The notes: generated by a model from the sequence alone, not told the origin. DNA of 38,754 nt from 2-01-FULL-44-17 sp036517175 (GCA_036517175.1 DATDXQ010000029.1:1-38754); one strand, 5' to 3'. Shown: positions 30,247 to 38,321, numbered from the stretch's first letter. Numbers and translations are program-made.

Positions 30247-30247
30247 A
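30209..30247 (+). CDS. Possible 12-codon leader peptide in the rplF repeat
   Basis: ATG 30209 opens MPALRSSVGAKK and stops with TGA overlapping the rplF start (GTGA). This is the geometry of translational coupling. The same ATG in the ssb copy is in frame with ssb instead, because that copy is one base longer. AAGAAGAA before the ATG could be a weak ribosome-binding site. No evidence for translation beyond layout. Confidence 0.3.
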   Translation: MPALRSSVGAKK

Positions 30248-30798
30248 GCAGGATCGGTAAAAAAAAAATTAAATTACCAGATGGAGTCGAAGTGAAAATC
30301 GAGGGTGTTTTGGTGCGAGTTAAGGGTCCCAAGGGTGAACTAGAGAGGGAAATGCCGCAAGGTTTAGATATTGTTGTTGAGAATGGTTTCTTGTCTGTTG
30401 GATTATCTGGCGATTTATCAAAAAATAGAAGTAATTATAATTTTTGGGGTTTGGGACGCGCTTTGTTGGCCTCAATGATAGAGGGGGTATCTAAGGGTTT
30501 TGAAAAGAATCTTGAATTTACCGGAGTTGGTTTTAGGGCTCAAGTTAAAGGTGATTCAATTGAACTAAATCTAGGTTTTACAAATCCAGTCATTATTAAA
30601 GGTCCAACAGGTGTAACATTTGTTGTAGAAAAGAACTTAATAAGAGTAACGGGCATAGACAAAGAAAAGGTTGGTCAGACTGCCGCTTTAATAAGAGATG
30701 CGAGACCTCCTGAGCCATATAAGGGCACTGGTATAAAATATCAAGGCGAGGTCATTTTGAGAAAGGCGGGCAAAAAGGCAGCGACAACAGCTGGTTAG
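30244..30798 (+). CDS. rplF: 50S ribosomal protein uL6
   Basis: 184 residues from GTG 30244 (MSRIGKKKIKLPDGVEV). Two similar domains; C-terminal block KEKVGQTAALIRDARPPEPYKGTGIKYQGEVILRKAGKKA is diagnostic. Near the factor-binding site of the 50S. Its start and ribosome-binding site are supplied by a repeat copy, and a possible leader peptide overlaps the start by 4 nt. Confidence 0.97.
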   Translation: MSRIGKKKIKLPDGVEVKIEGVLVRVKGPKGELEREMPQGLDIVVENGFLSVGLSGDLSKNRSNYNFWGLGRALLASMIEGVSKGFEKNLEFTGVGFRAQVKGDSIELNLGFTNPVIIKGPTGVTFVVEKNLIRVTGIDKEKVGQTAALIRDARPPEPYKGTGIKYQGEVILRKAGKKAATTAG

Positions 30799-30835
30799 GT
30801 TTGCAAGTTATTCAAATCAATTTACTAAATTTTAT

Positions 30836-31192
30836 ATGAGAATTTCAAGAAAAAAACAACGCATAAAAAGGCATAATAGGGTAAGAGCGAAGATTAAGGG
30901 AACTGCTGAAAAGCCGCGGGCTTCTGTTTTTAGAAGTAACAAACATATCCTTGTTCAGATTATAGACGATCAAGCGGCAAAAACACTTGTTAGCAGTATA
31001 GTTAAGAGTACTGATAAAACAAAAATTAATGGAAATAAGGTTGATATTGCTGCCTCAGTTGGAGAGACATTGGCTAAAAAGGCCAAAGAGATTGGTATTG
31101 AGAGTGTTGTTTTTGACAGAGGAGGATACAAATACCACGGTCGTGTTAAGGCTATTGCCGAGGGATTGAGAAAGGGTGGACTAAAGTTTTAA
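30836..31192 (+). CDS. rplR: 50S ribosomal protein uL18
   Basis: 118 residues. 5S rRNA-binding protein. KQRIKRHNRVRAKIKGTAEKPRASVFRSNKHILVQIIDD and GIESVVFDRGGYKYHGRVKAIAEGLRKGGLKF are family blocks. Confidence 0.96.
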   Translation: MRISRKKQRIKRHNRVRAKIKGTAEKPRASVFRSNKHILVQIIDDQAAKTLVSSIVKSTDKTKINGNKVDIAASVGETLAKKAKEIGIESVVFDRGGYKYHGRVKAIAEGLRKGGLKF

Positions 31193-31198
31193 CTTTTA

Positions 31199-31317
31199 GC
31201 CCTCCTACGCTAAAGCTACCTTCTGCGCTAAAGCTTCGCAGGTCAAGTCGGAAAAGCACTTAGACTTGTCCTCTGAAGTTTTAACGAAAGAGGAAGCTCC
31301 GTAGGAGCGAAGAAGTG
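31199..31317 (+). repeat. Start-codon-carrying repeat, copy 5 (rpsE)
   Basis: Begins CCCTCCTACGCTAAAGCTAC, followed by a second partial copy of the CGCTAAAGCTTCGCAGG unit, and ends GAAGCTCCGTAGGAGCGAAG plus AAGTG; the GTG is the rpsE start. The inner CACTTCTTCGCT arm is degenerate (CACTTAGACTTG), so the long stem is lost, but the local GCTCC-GTA-GGAGC hairpin is kept. Confidence 0.75.
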
Positions 31318-31836
31318 GAAGATCAAAAAAATAAAAATAATAATACAGGTGAGCGTAATAGGCCAGACCGTAGACACGGCGGATTTAGAGGTGCTCCAAA
31401 AGAGAAATCGGAGTTTGATTCCCAGATGCTTGATATAGCGCGTGTTACTAGGGTAACAAAGGGAGGTAAGAGATTTACCTTTAGGGCAACTATTGTAATC
31501 GGTGACGGTAAGGGAAGGGTGGGTGTTGGTGTGGCTCAGGGGCTTGATGTTGCTCAGTCGATGCAGAAGGCTACTAACAAAGCTAAGGGAAACCTAATAA
31601 CGGTTCCCATAAAAAAGGGTACGATCCCGCACTCCATAGAGTTCAAGTACAATAGCGCGGTGGTTTTACTCAAGCCGGCTCCTCTTGGTACCGGAGTTAA
31701 GGCGGGTGGTCCTGTAAGAGCAGTTTTGAAACTTGTAGGCATTAAGAATATAACAGGTAAGTTGATTGAACGAACCGGAAACAAGATTAATATAGCAAGA
31801 GCAACTGTGGGAGCACTCGGCAAATTAAAAAAATAA
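31315..31836 (+). CDS. rpsE: 30S ribosomal protein uS5
   Basis: 173 residues from GTG 31315. Fidelity protein at the mRNA entry. IARVTRVTKGGKRFTFRATIVIGDGKGRVGVGVAQG, TVPIKKGTIPHSIEFKYNSAVVLLKPAPLGTGVKAGGPVRAVL are signature blocks. The first 30 residues are a low-complexity Asn/Arg/Gly-rich tail. The next gene is rplO, 15 nt away; rpmD, usually between them, is absent. Confidence 0.97.
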   Translation: MEDQKNKNNNTGERNRPDRRHGGFRGAPKEKSEFDSQMLDIARVTRVTKGGKRFTFRATIVIGDGKGRVGVGVAQGLDVAQSMQKATNKAKGNLITVPIKKGTIPHSIEFKYNSAVVLLKPAPLGTGVKAGGPVRAVLKLVGIKNITGKLIERTGNKINIARATVGALGKLKK

Positions 31837-31851
31837 ATTTTAAATTTAAAT

Positions 31852-32313
31852 ATGCAGTTACATGAATTAAAATCAAAAAGCAAAAACCAAAAGAGCAAGC
31901 GTGTTGGTCGCGGTGGCAAGCGAGGTACTTATTCTGGTCATGGCTCTAAGGGTCAAAAATCACGCGCTGGAGCCAGGATAAGGCCCGGTTTCCGCGGTGG
32001 TAATGAGCCTATTTGGAAGATTTTGCCTAAACAAAGAGGTGCTAGCAAGAAGGTAGATATAAAACATGCTAAGTTTATGTTGAGGCGTCCCAAGCCTTCA
32101 ATTTTGGATTTGGGTTCTATCGGAGCAGCGTTTAGGGATGGAGATCTCGTTTCACCAAAAGAGTTATTTAAGAGAGGGCTTGTGGGCAGTAAAAGCAAGG
32201 CAGTTAAAATTTTAAGTGAAGGAGATTTTAAAAAGAAAATTAATTTTGTTGGGCTCAAACTTTCTAAGGCGGCTAAAGAAAAGGTTGAGAAAGCGGGTGG
32301 TAGTATAAAGTAA
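31852..32313 (+). CDS. rplO: 50S ribosomal protein uL15
   Basis: 153 residues. KRVGRGGKRGTYSGHGSKGQKSRAGARIRPGFRGGNEPIWKILPKQRG is the conserved glycine-rich N-terminal tail that penetrates the 50S core. Ends with a short helix-strand domain. Last ribosomal protein gene of the cluster in view. Confidence 0.96.
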   Translation: MQLHELKSKSKNQKSKRVGRGGKRGTYSGHGSKGQKSRAGARIRPGFRGGNEPIWKILPKQRGASKKVDIKHAKFMLRRPKPSILDLGSIGAAFRDGDLVSPKELFKRGLVGSKSKAVKILSEGDFKKKINFVGLKLSKAAKEKVEKAGGSIK

Positions 32314-32360
32314 GTGGAACAAGAATCAAAAAAGGGGAGTCAAGGAAGAATTAAATTTTC

Positions 32361-32392
32361 CTTAATTCCTAGTTCTTAATTCTTAATTTTTA
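32361..32392. repeat. AT-rich irregular repeat before secY
   Basis: CTTAATTCCTAGTTCTTAAT and TCTTAATTTTT: about three imperfect copies of TTAATTC, ending 3 nt before the secY GTG. It leaves secY without a recognisable Shine-Dalgarno, as in rpsH. Confidence 0.5.
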
Positions 32393-32394
32393 AA

Positions 32395-33654
32395 GTGTCC
32401 CGTATATTAAAATTATTCAAAGTACCGGATTTAAGAAATAAGGTGTTTTTCATTTTGGGCTTGCTTGTTGTTTCTCGATTGGCAGCTGCTGTTCCAGTGC
32501 CCGGTATAGATGCTTCAAGAATTAAAGATTTTTTCCAAAATAATCAACTTTTTGGTTTAATAAGTGCTTTTACTGGTGGCGGTCTAGATAGTTTTTCTAT
32601 TGTAATGCTGGGTTTGGGGCCTTATATAACTGCATCGATTATAATGCAGCTTTTGACAATGATATTCCCTTCCTTGGAACAGATGTATAAGTACGAGGGT
32701 GAGGCGGGTAGGCAAAAGTTTAACCAGTATTCAAGACTTTTGACCGTTCCTTTGGCTATGGTTCAGGGATATGCCTTCATGACACTTTTGTCTAGACAGG
32801 GGGTTATAGGTGGTATGGATGCTGCGACCTGGGCAAGCTCACTCCTTGTTATCGCAGCTGGTTCTGTTTTCTTGATGTGGTTGGGGGAACTAATATCAGA
32901 AAAAAATCTTGGTAACGGAGTCTCATTGATGATTTTTGCCGGTATAGTGGCCAGCTTCCCAACAGTTTTAAGGCAGACACTAAGTACGTATACATCGCAG
33001 CAACTTTTCTCTTACGTCGGATTTATTATTGTTGCGCTAGTTGTTATAGCCGGGGTGGTTTATCTTACTGAGGGTCAGCGTAACATTCCTATTAATTATG
33101 CCAGGCGTATAAGGGGCTCCAAGGTATTTGGTGGTGTTTCCACCTATTTGCCCATGCGTGTTAATAATGCCGGTGTCATGCCTATAATATTTGCATTGTC
33201 TATCTTACTTTTTCCAGGTATGATCGCCAGTTTTTTTAGTACTTCTAGCATTGCTTTTATAGCTAGTTTTGCAAAGGCTATAAACGGTTTTATTCAGAAT
33301 CAACTAGCGTATGGTTTGCTTTATTTTTTCTTGGTGGTTTTGTTTACCTATTTTTATACTGCTGTTACATTTGACCCTAAATCTATATCTGAAAATATTC
33401 AGAAACAGGGCGGTTACATACCTGGTATTAGGCCGGGGCCTCCCACCTCACAGTTTCTACTAAATCTCCTAAACAGGGTAACACTAGTTGGCGCCATATT
33501 CCTTGGAGTCATAGCTGTTTTGCCCAACATTGTGCAGGGATTTTCAGGCATAACCACCTTTACCATAGGTGGCACCTCTATTCTTATCGTTGTCAGTGTT
33601 ATCCTTGAAACCATGAAGGCTGCGGATGCCCAGCTCTCTATGTACGAGTACTAG
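32395..33654 (+). CDS. secY: Protein translocase subunit SecY
   Basis: 419 residues from GTG 32395. Ten membrane helices form the Sec channel. VPVPGIDASRIKDFF, the helix-2 region FSIVMLGLGPYITASIIMQLL, YEGEAGRQKFNQYSRLLT, GNGVSLMIFAGIVASFP, and the cytoplasmic loop RRIRGSKVFGGVSTYLPMRVNNAGVMPIIFA are seen. C-terminal part has DPKSISENIQKQGGYIPGIRPGPPT. Follows rplO as in most bacteria; a terminator ends the unit. Confidence 0.97.
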   Translation: MSRILKLFKVPDLRNKVFFILGLLVVSRLAAAVPVPGIDASRIKDFFQNNQLFGLISAFTGGGLDSFSIVMLGLGPYITASIIMQLLTMIFPSLEQMYKYEGEAGRQKFNQYSRLLTVPLAMVQGYAFMTLLSRQGVIGGMDAATWASSLLVIAAGSVFLMWLGELISEKNLGNGVSLMIFAGIVASFPTVLRQTLSTYTSQQLFSYVGFIIVALVVIAGVVYLTEGQRNIPINYARRIRGSKVFGGVSTYLPMRVNNAGVMPIIFALSILLFPGMIASFFSTSSIAFIASFAKAINGFIQNQLAYGLLYFFLVVLFTYFYTAVTFDPKSISENIQKQGGYIPGIRPGPPTSQFLLNLLNRVTLVGAIFLGVIAVLPNIVQGFSGITTFTIGGTSILIVVSVILETMKAADAQLSMYEY

Positions 33655-33663
33655 AGTCAATAC

Positions 33664-33712
33664 AAGCGGCCCATCCTCTGTGATGTCTTGGGGGCGGGTC
33701 GTTTTAGTTTTT
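33664..33712 (+). terminator. Terminator after secY
   Basis: AAGCGGCCC (33664-33672) pairs with GGGTCGTTT (33696-33704) with wobbles; a T-rich stretch (TTTTAGTTTTTT) follows. Confidence 0.65.
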
Positions 33713-33736
33713 TAATAATTGTGTTAAGTTTTATTT

Positions 33737-34411
33737 ATGGATAAACCTCTTAATTTTTCACTAATTGGTCGTTCTGGTTCTGGTAAGGGCACTCAAGCAA
33801 AATTATTGCTTGAGCTTTATCCAAAAACGGAGTACATATATACCGGTGATTTATTCCGAGATATTTCTAGCCAAGATACTGAAGTGGGTCATAAAATTAA
33901 GGAGGTTCTAAAAGATGGAGGTTTGCCATTTGATGATCTGGCTACAACTCTTTGGATGCATAAAATATCCTATAAGGTCCAAGAGGGCGAAGGAATAATG
34001 CTTGATGGTACTCCAAGACGTTTGGAAGAGGCGCTTAACCTGGAGAGGTTTTTAAACTGGTTAGATAGACTTGATTCAACCGCCTTTTTGCTAATTGATA
34101 TTTCTAGAGAAGAGGCCTTTAATAGGCTTTCAAAAAGAAGGATATGTAGTCAGTGTGGTAAATTAATACCTTATGTTGGTGATTTTAAGTCTTGGCAAGA
34201 TTGTCGCGAGTGTGGGGGAAAACTCATAGAGAGGCCCGATGATATTCCGGAGGCCATAAATCATAGATTAGATTATTTTGAGAAACAGGTAGAGCCGGTA
34301 ATCAGACATTATGAAGAAAATTCTAGTCTCATTAGAATAAATGGAGAGCAAAGCATAGAAGATGTATTCAAAGACATTAAAAAAGCATTGTCAGAAAAAT
34401 TTGCAAGATAA
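33737..34411 (+). CDS. adk: Adenylate kinase, zinc-lid type
   Basis: 224 residues. AMP + ATP to 2 ADP. P-loop GRSGSGKGTQAKLLL, AMP-site YTGDLFRDI and MLDGTPRRLEEA (usually DGFPR; here T replaces F). The lid holds a zinc site, CSQC...CREC (near residues 137-161). Its stop abuts the map start (TAA-ATG), as in the classical secY-adk-map order. Confidence 0.95.
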   Translation: MDKPLNFSLIGRSGSGKGTQAKLLLELYPKTEYIYTGDLFRDISSQDTEVGHKIKEVLKDGGLPFDDLATTLWMHKISYKVQEGEGIMLDGTPRRLEEALNLERFLNWLDRLDSTAFLLIDISREEAFNRLSKRRICSQCGKLIPYVGDFKSWQDCRECGGKLIERPDDIPEAINHRLDYFEKQVEPVIRHYEENSSLIRINGEQSIEDVFKDIKKALSEKFAR

Positions 34412-35215
34412 ATGATTAAAATTAAAACAAAAGAAGAAATAGAAATAATGTCCAGGGGCGGTAAGGTATTGTCTGAGATGCTGGATAGGTTGTCAAAATC
34501 GGTAAGGCCAGGAATAACCACCAAGGAAATTGATAAGCTCTCTGGAGAGCTTGTTTTGTTTTATGCGGAAAAAGAAAGAGACGCCAAAATCAAGCCAGCC
34601 TTTCTGGGATATGGCGGTTATCCAGCCAACATCTGCCTCTCTATTAATGACGAAGTTGTTCATGGTTTACCGTCCGATAGAAAACTAAATGAAGGTGAAA
34701 TAATCGGTTTGGACATGGGTATTAAATATCATGATTTTTTTCTTGATAGTGCCATTACTGTGCCAGTTCTTGGTGACCTGAGTTACAAAAATTGGTCAGG
34801 AAAAAACCATGTTCTGCATAAATTGCTAGAGGTGACGAAAGAAGCTTTGAACGCGGGTATTAAGCAGGCCAGAGTTGGTAATCGTATTGGTGATATTGGA
34901 CATGCGGTGCAAGCAGTGATTGAAAGAAATAAATTCGGGGTTATAAGAGAACTTGTGGGCCACGGTATTGGCCGCGAACTTCATGAAGAACCGCAGGTGC
35001 CCAATTTTGGTCGTACCGGTGATGGTGTGGAATTAAAAGAGGGCATGGTTATAGCCATAGAGCCAATGGTTGCGGTGGGTGATTGGCAGGTTAAGATAGC
35101 AAAAGACGGATTTACTTATAAAACTAAAGATGGCTCAATGTCTGCACATTTTGAACATACAGTTGCCATAACCAAGGACGGGCCAATCGTTTTAACTAGT
35201 AACAAATTTTGTTAG
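34412..35215 (+). CDS. map: Methionine aminopeptidase, type I
   Basis: 267 residues. Removes initiator Met from nascent proteins. Metal ligands are visible in order: GLDMGI, FLDSAI, GHGIGRELHEEP, AIEPMV and HFEHTVAI. The conserved His is in NDEVVHGLP. The insert around GDLSYKNWSGKNHVL is slightly long. Starts on the base after the adk stop. Confidence 0.97.
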   Translation: MIKIKTKEEIEIMSRGGKVLSEMLDRLSKSVRPGITTKEIDKLSGELVLFYAEKERDAKIKPAFLGYGGYPANICLSINDEVVHGLPSDRKLNEGEIIGLDMGIKYHDFFLDSAITVPVLGDLSYKNWSGKNHVLHKLLEVTKEALNAGIKQARVGNRIGDIGHAVQAVIERNKFGVIRELVGHGIGRELHEEPQVPNFGRTGDGVELKEGMVIAIEPMVAVGDWQVKIAKDGFTYKTKDGSMSAHFEHTVAITKDGPIVLTSNKFC

Positions 35216-35224
35216 AATAATCTC

Positions 35225-35941
35225 ATGTACTTATCTGTTATAATTCCGGCGTACAACGAAGAGAAACGTATCGAGAAGACGCTTTTGAATGTGCACGAAT
35301 ATTTGTCGACGCAACCTTATGAGTATGAAATTATAGTTGTTAACGACGGTTCAAAAGACGGAACATCAGCTTTGATATCCAGCCTGTCTAATAAGTTTAA
35401 AAATTTAAAATTAATTGATAATAAAGAAAATCATGGTAAGGGTTGGGCTGTTCGTCAGGGCATGCTTGAGGCCTCCGGCGACTATAGATTGTTTATGGAT
35501 GCTGATAATTCGACAACCGTAGATCAGGTTTCTGGATTTTTGACGTATCTGGCCGAAGGTTATGATATTGTAATAGGCTCCCGTAGAATTAAGGGTGCTA
35601 ATATAGCAGTAAGGCAACCTTGGTTCAGGGATTTTTTGGGTGGAACATTTCGTTTTGTAGTGCACACTCTTGTGCCGCTTGGTGTAACTGACTCACAAGC
35701 GGGATTTAAATGTTTTTCACGCAAAGCGTCAGAAGATATTTTTTCAAGACAGACTATTTTCCGTTGGGCGTTTGATGTTGAGATACTAGCCATTGCCAGG
35801 AAAATGAAATTTAAAATAAAGGAAACACCGATCAGGTGGGTTAACGATGCTGACAGCAAGGTTAAGATGAGCGGTATGGTTAAAATGTTGTTTGAAGTTT
35901 TGCAGGTTAGGATTAATCTAATAACTAGAAAATATGCTTAA
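35225..35941 (+). CDS. Family 2 glycosyltransferase, polyprenyl-phosphate sugar type
   Basis: 238 residues. GT-A fold: VIIPAYNEEKRIEKTLLNV, IIVVNDGSKDGT, NHGKGWAVRQGMLEASGDYRLFMDADNSTT (metal site DAD), GSRRIKG, and QAGFKCFSRKASEDIF. The pattern is that of dolichyl/undecaprenyl-phosphate mannosyl- or glucosyltransferases (DPM1-like) without the C-terminal membrane helices. Probably charges a lipid carrier for surface glycan or protein glycosylation. Overlaps galT by 8 nt. Confidence 0.88.
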   Translation: MYLSVIIPAYNEEKRIEKTLLNVHEYLSTQPYEYEIIVVNDGSKDGTSALISSLSNKFKNLKLIDNKENHGKGWAVRQGMLEASGDYRLFMDADNSTTVDQVSGFLTYLAEGYDIVIGSRRIKGANIAVRQPWFRDFLGGTFRFVVHTLVPLGVTDSQAGFKCFSRKASEDIFSRQTIFRWAFDVEILAIARKMKFKIKETPIRWVNDADSKVKMSGMVKMLFEVLQVRINLITRKYA

Positions 35942-36926
35942 TGAATTTAGACAAGATTTGGTGTCTGGAGAATGGGTGCTTTTTGCTACGGGTAGAGCCA
36001 AAAGACCAGAACAAAATAGCCACAGTGTTGACGTGTTGGTATCGTCAAAAACAGATTGTCCGTTTGAGGAACCTGAAAAAAAAGGTAACGAAGTTTTGGC
36101 TACTTACTCTAACCAGGATAAAAGTGACTGGACAATCAAGGTTTCCAAAAATAAGTTTCCGGCAGTTACGGAGGGTGAGGCTGGTCCTGTGAAAAATCAT
36201 GGACCGTTCGGTGTTGAATCGGCGATGGGAATCCACGAGGTGGTTATATTTAGAGATCACGAACGATGTCTTTGTCGTTATGATAAGCAAGAAATGGCAG
36301 AAATTTTTAAAGTTTATCAAGATCGATATTTGAATTCTTTTGATCACGGTTCCAGAAAATATACTCTGATATTTAATAATCATGGTAAGTCAGCTGGTGC
36401 CAGCATTGTTCACCCTCATTCACAGATCATGTCCATTCCTATATTGCCACCGGATGTCAGAAGGAGTATTCATGGGTCTGAGAAATTCTATAAAGAAAAC
36501 AAAAAGAAAATATATGATGTTATGGTGGATTGGGAAATAGCCGAAAAAAAAAGAATTGTGGTTGAAAATGAATACTTCGTGGCCTTCTGTCCATTTGTTT
36601 CAAGAGCACCCTATGAGGTCAGGATTTTCCCACGATCGGGTGATGCTCATTTTGAAAAAACCCCTGAAGACAGACTTATTTTCCTCGGAGATATAATGAG
36701 CATTGTTCTAGGAAAGATATCTAAGTCTCTAAATGAGCCAGATTACAACTTCTTTATACATACTGCCCCACTTCAAGAAACTGAGACTGATCCGCATGAA
36801 TTTTATACTTGGCATATAGAGATATTACCCAAGATGTCTATGGTGGGGGCTTTTGAAATTGGCAGCGGAATCGATGTTAATGTGGTCGATCCAGATGAGG
36901 CCGCAAAACTTCTCCGCGAAACATAA
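35934..36926 (+). CDS. galT: Galactose-1-phosphate uridylyltransferase
   Basis: 330 residues. Moves UMP between UDP-glucose and galactose-1-phosphate in the Leloir pathway, or a related nucleotidyl transfer. The catalytic His motif is present as ASIVHPHSQIMSIP (H-P-H), preceded by FNNHGKSAGAS. The C-terminal half has a second HIT-like module with FFIHTAPLQE and HEFYTWHIEILPK. An N-terminal cysteine site (CPFEE) is partial. Coupled with the upstream glycosyltransferase, it suggests supply of activated sugar for glycan synthesis. Confidence 0.92.
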   Translation: MLNEFRQDLVSGEWVLFATGRAKRPEQNSHSVDVLVSSKTDCPFEEPEKKGNEVLATYSNQDKSDWTIKVSKNKFPAVTEGEAGPVKNHGPFGVESAMGIHEVVIFRDHERCLCRYDKQEMAEIFKVYQDRYLNSFDHGSRKYTLIFNNHGKSAGASIVHPHSQIMSIPILPPDVRRSIHGSEKFYKENKKKIYDVMVDWEIAEKKRIVVENEYFVAFCPFVSRAPYEVRIFPRSGDAHFEKTPEDRLIFLGDIMSIVLGKISKSLNEPDYNFFIHTAPLQETETDPHEFYTWHIEILPKMSMVGAFEIGSGIDVNVVDPDEAAKLLRET

Positions 36927-36928
36927 AT

Positions 36929-37561
36929 TTGATCAACTTATTTTTTTTGGGAACAATAGGTGAGAAGTCTTTGGAACTTTTACAACGATTCGGATATACC
37001 GGGGCTTTTTTTATGTCTGTACTCGATAGAATCACCATATCTTTAATACCCACAGAGATTTTATTACCCCTTTATGGGATACTTGTTGCTCGTGGTGTTT
37101 TTTCACTTTTTTGGGTGTACATTTTAATTAGTTTAGGAGCTTTATTTGGCGAAATTGTTATATACTGGATTTGTGCAAAAGGCGGAAGGCCTCTGGTGGA
37201 AAAATATGGCAAATACTTTTTTGTTTATAAACACGACCTTGAGCATCTGGATAGGCTTTTTTCAAAACACGGGCAGAAGCTTGTTTTTTGGGGGCGTTTT
37301 CTTCCTGTTGCTCGTGCCATTGTGGCCATACCTGCTGGTATTTCCAGACTTAATTTTAAAAAATTTGCTGTATATAGTTTTTTTGGTATGTTGCCTTATA
37401 ATTTTCTCTTTCTTTTTTTGGGTCAAAGAGCTGGCCAAAGTCTAGAATATTTTAAAAAGTATCTTGATATTATCGAAAAAATAACGCTTTTGATTTTAGC
37501 CTTGTTTATAATTTGGTATATTTATAACCACGCAAAGAAAAAACACCTTACTCATGAATAA
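36929..37561 (+). CDS. DedA-family membrane protein
   Basis: 210 residues from TTG 36929. The SNARE-associated/DedA core appears: ISLIPTEILLPLYGILVARG, LGALFGEIVIYWICAKGGRP, FSKHGQKLVFWGRFLPVARAIVAIPAGISRLNFKKFAVYSFFG. About five hydrophobic segments. Some DedA proteins recycle undecaprenyl-phosphate, which would suit the neighbouring glycosyltransferase, but this is inference. Overlaps tpiA by 8 nt. Confidence 0.9.
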   Translation: MINLFFLGTIGEKSLELLQRFGYTGAFFMSVLDRITISLIPTEILLPLYGILVARGVFSLFWVYILISLGALFGEIVIYWICAKGGRPLVEKYGKYFFVYKHDLEHLDRLFSKHGQKLVFWGRFLPVARAIVAIPAGISRLNFKKFAVYSFFGMLPYNFLFLFLGQRAGQSLEYFKKYLDIIEKITLLILALFIIWYIYNHAKKKHLTHE

Positions 37562-38321
37562 GATTTTAATCGCAAATTGGAAGGCCAACCCGACCACCCC
37601 AGAAGAGGCACTGGATCTTTTTGATTCATATTTATCGGCTATCTCTGATTTTCGTGACATAAGATTAGTTGTTTGCTCACCATTTTTGTATTTGGAAGAA
37701 TTGTACAAACAACTTCAAGCAACAAAAAATAAGCCGGAAACAATTTCCTTGGGTGCCCAGGATTTATTTTGGGAAAAATCCGGTCCTTATACTGGAGAAA
37801 TATCAGCTGAGATGCTTAAAGAATTTGCCATAAGCCATGTATTGGTCGGCCATTCAGACAGGCGTTACAAGATGGGTGAGAGCAATGAAATTATAAATAA
37901 AAAAATAAAAGCTGCACTTGAGGCCGGCATCACACCGGTGCTGCTGGTTGGTGAGAGAAACCTTGGTGATGATCGCAGGGCAGTGTTAGAACAACAACTC
38001 GCCGCAGATTTGAGCGGTCTCTCTGCCGATCAAGTCACGAAGATTTTAATAACTTACGAACCGGTCTGGGCGATAAGCACCCAACCTGGAGCCAAGTCAG
38101 ATACTCCCGAGAGTGCGCTAGGTGCCATCGGTATTATTAAAAATTTTCTAGATTCTAGATTCCAGTTTCTAGCTTCTAGTTTTCTGTATGGTGGTTCGGT
38201 TAACAAAACAAATGTTGTTGATTTTCTCAAGCACCCAGAGATTTCCGGTGCCGTTGTCGGTGGAGCCAGTTTAAGAAAAGAGGAATTTACTAATATTTTA
38301 AAGCAAATCTCTCTCTATTGA
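37554..38321 (+). CDS. tpiA: Triosephosphate isomerase
   Basis: 255 residues. Interconverts dihydroxyacetone phosphate and glyceraldehyde-3-phosphate. Catalytic Lys in ANWKAN, His in VGHSDRR, Glu in TYEPVWAIS, and phosphate loops in YGGSVNKTN and VVGGASL. The segment FLDSRFQFLASSF before YGGSV is encoded by a TTCTAG-rich low-complexity run. The start overlaps the DedA gene, so it is translationally coupled. Confidence 0.97.
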   Translation: MNKILIANWKANPTTPEEALDLFDSYLSAISDFRDIRLVVCSPFLYLEELYKQLQATKNKPETISLGAQDLFWEKSGPYTGEISAEMLKEFAISHVLVGHSDRRYKMGESNEIINKKIKAALEAGITPVLLVGERNLGDDRRAVLEQQLAADLSGLSADQVTKILITYEPVWAISTQPGAKSDTPESALGAIGIIKNFLDSRFQFLASSFLYGGSVNKTNVVDFLKHPEISGAVVGGASLRKEEFTNILKQISLY

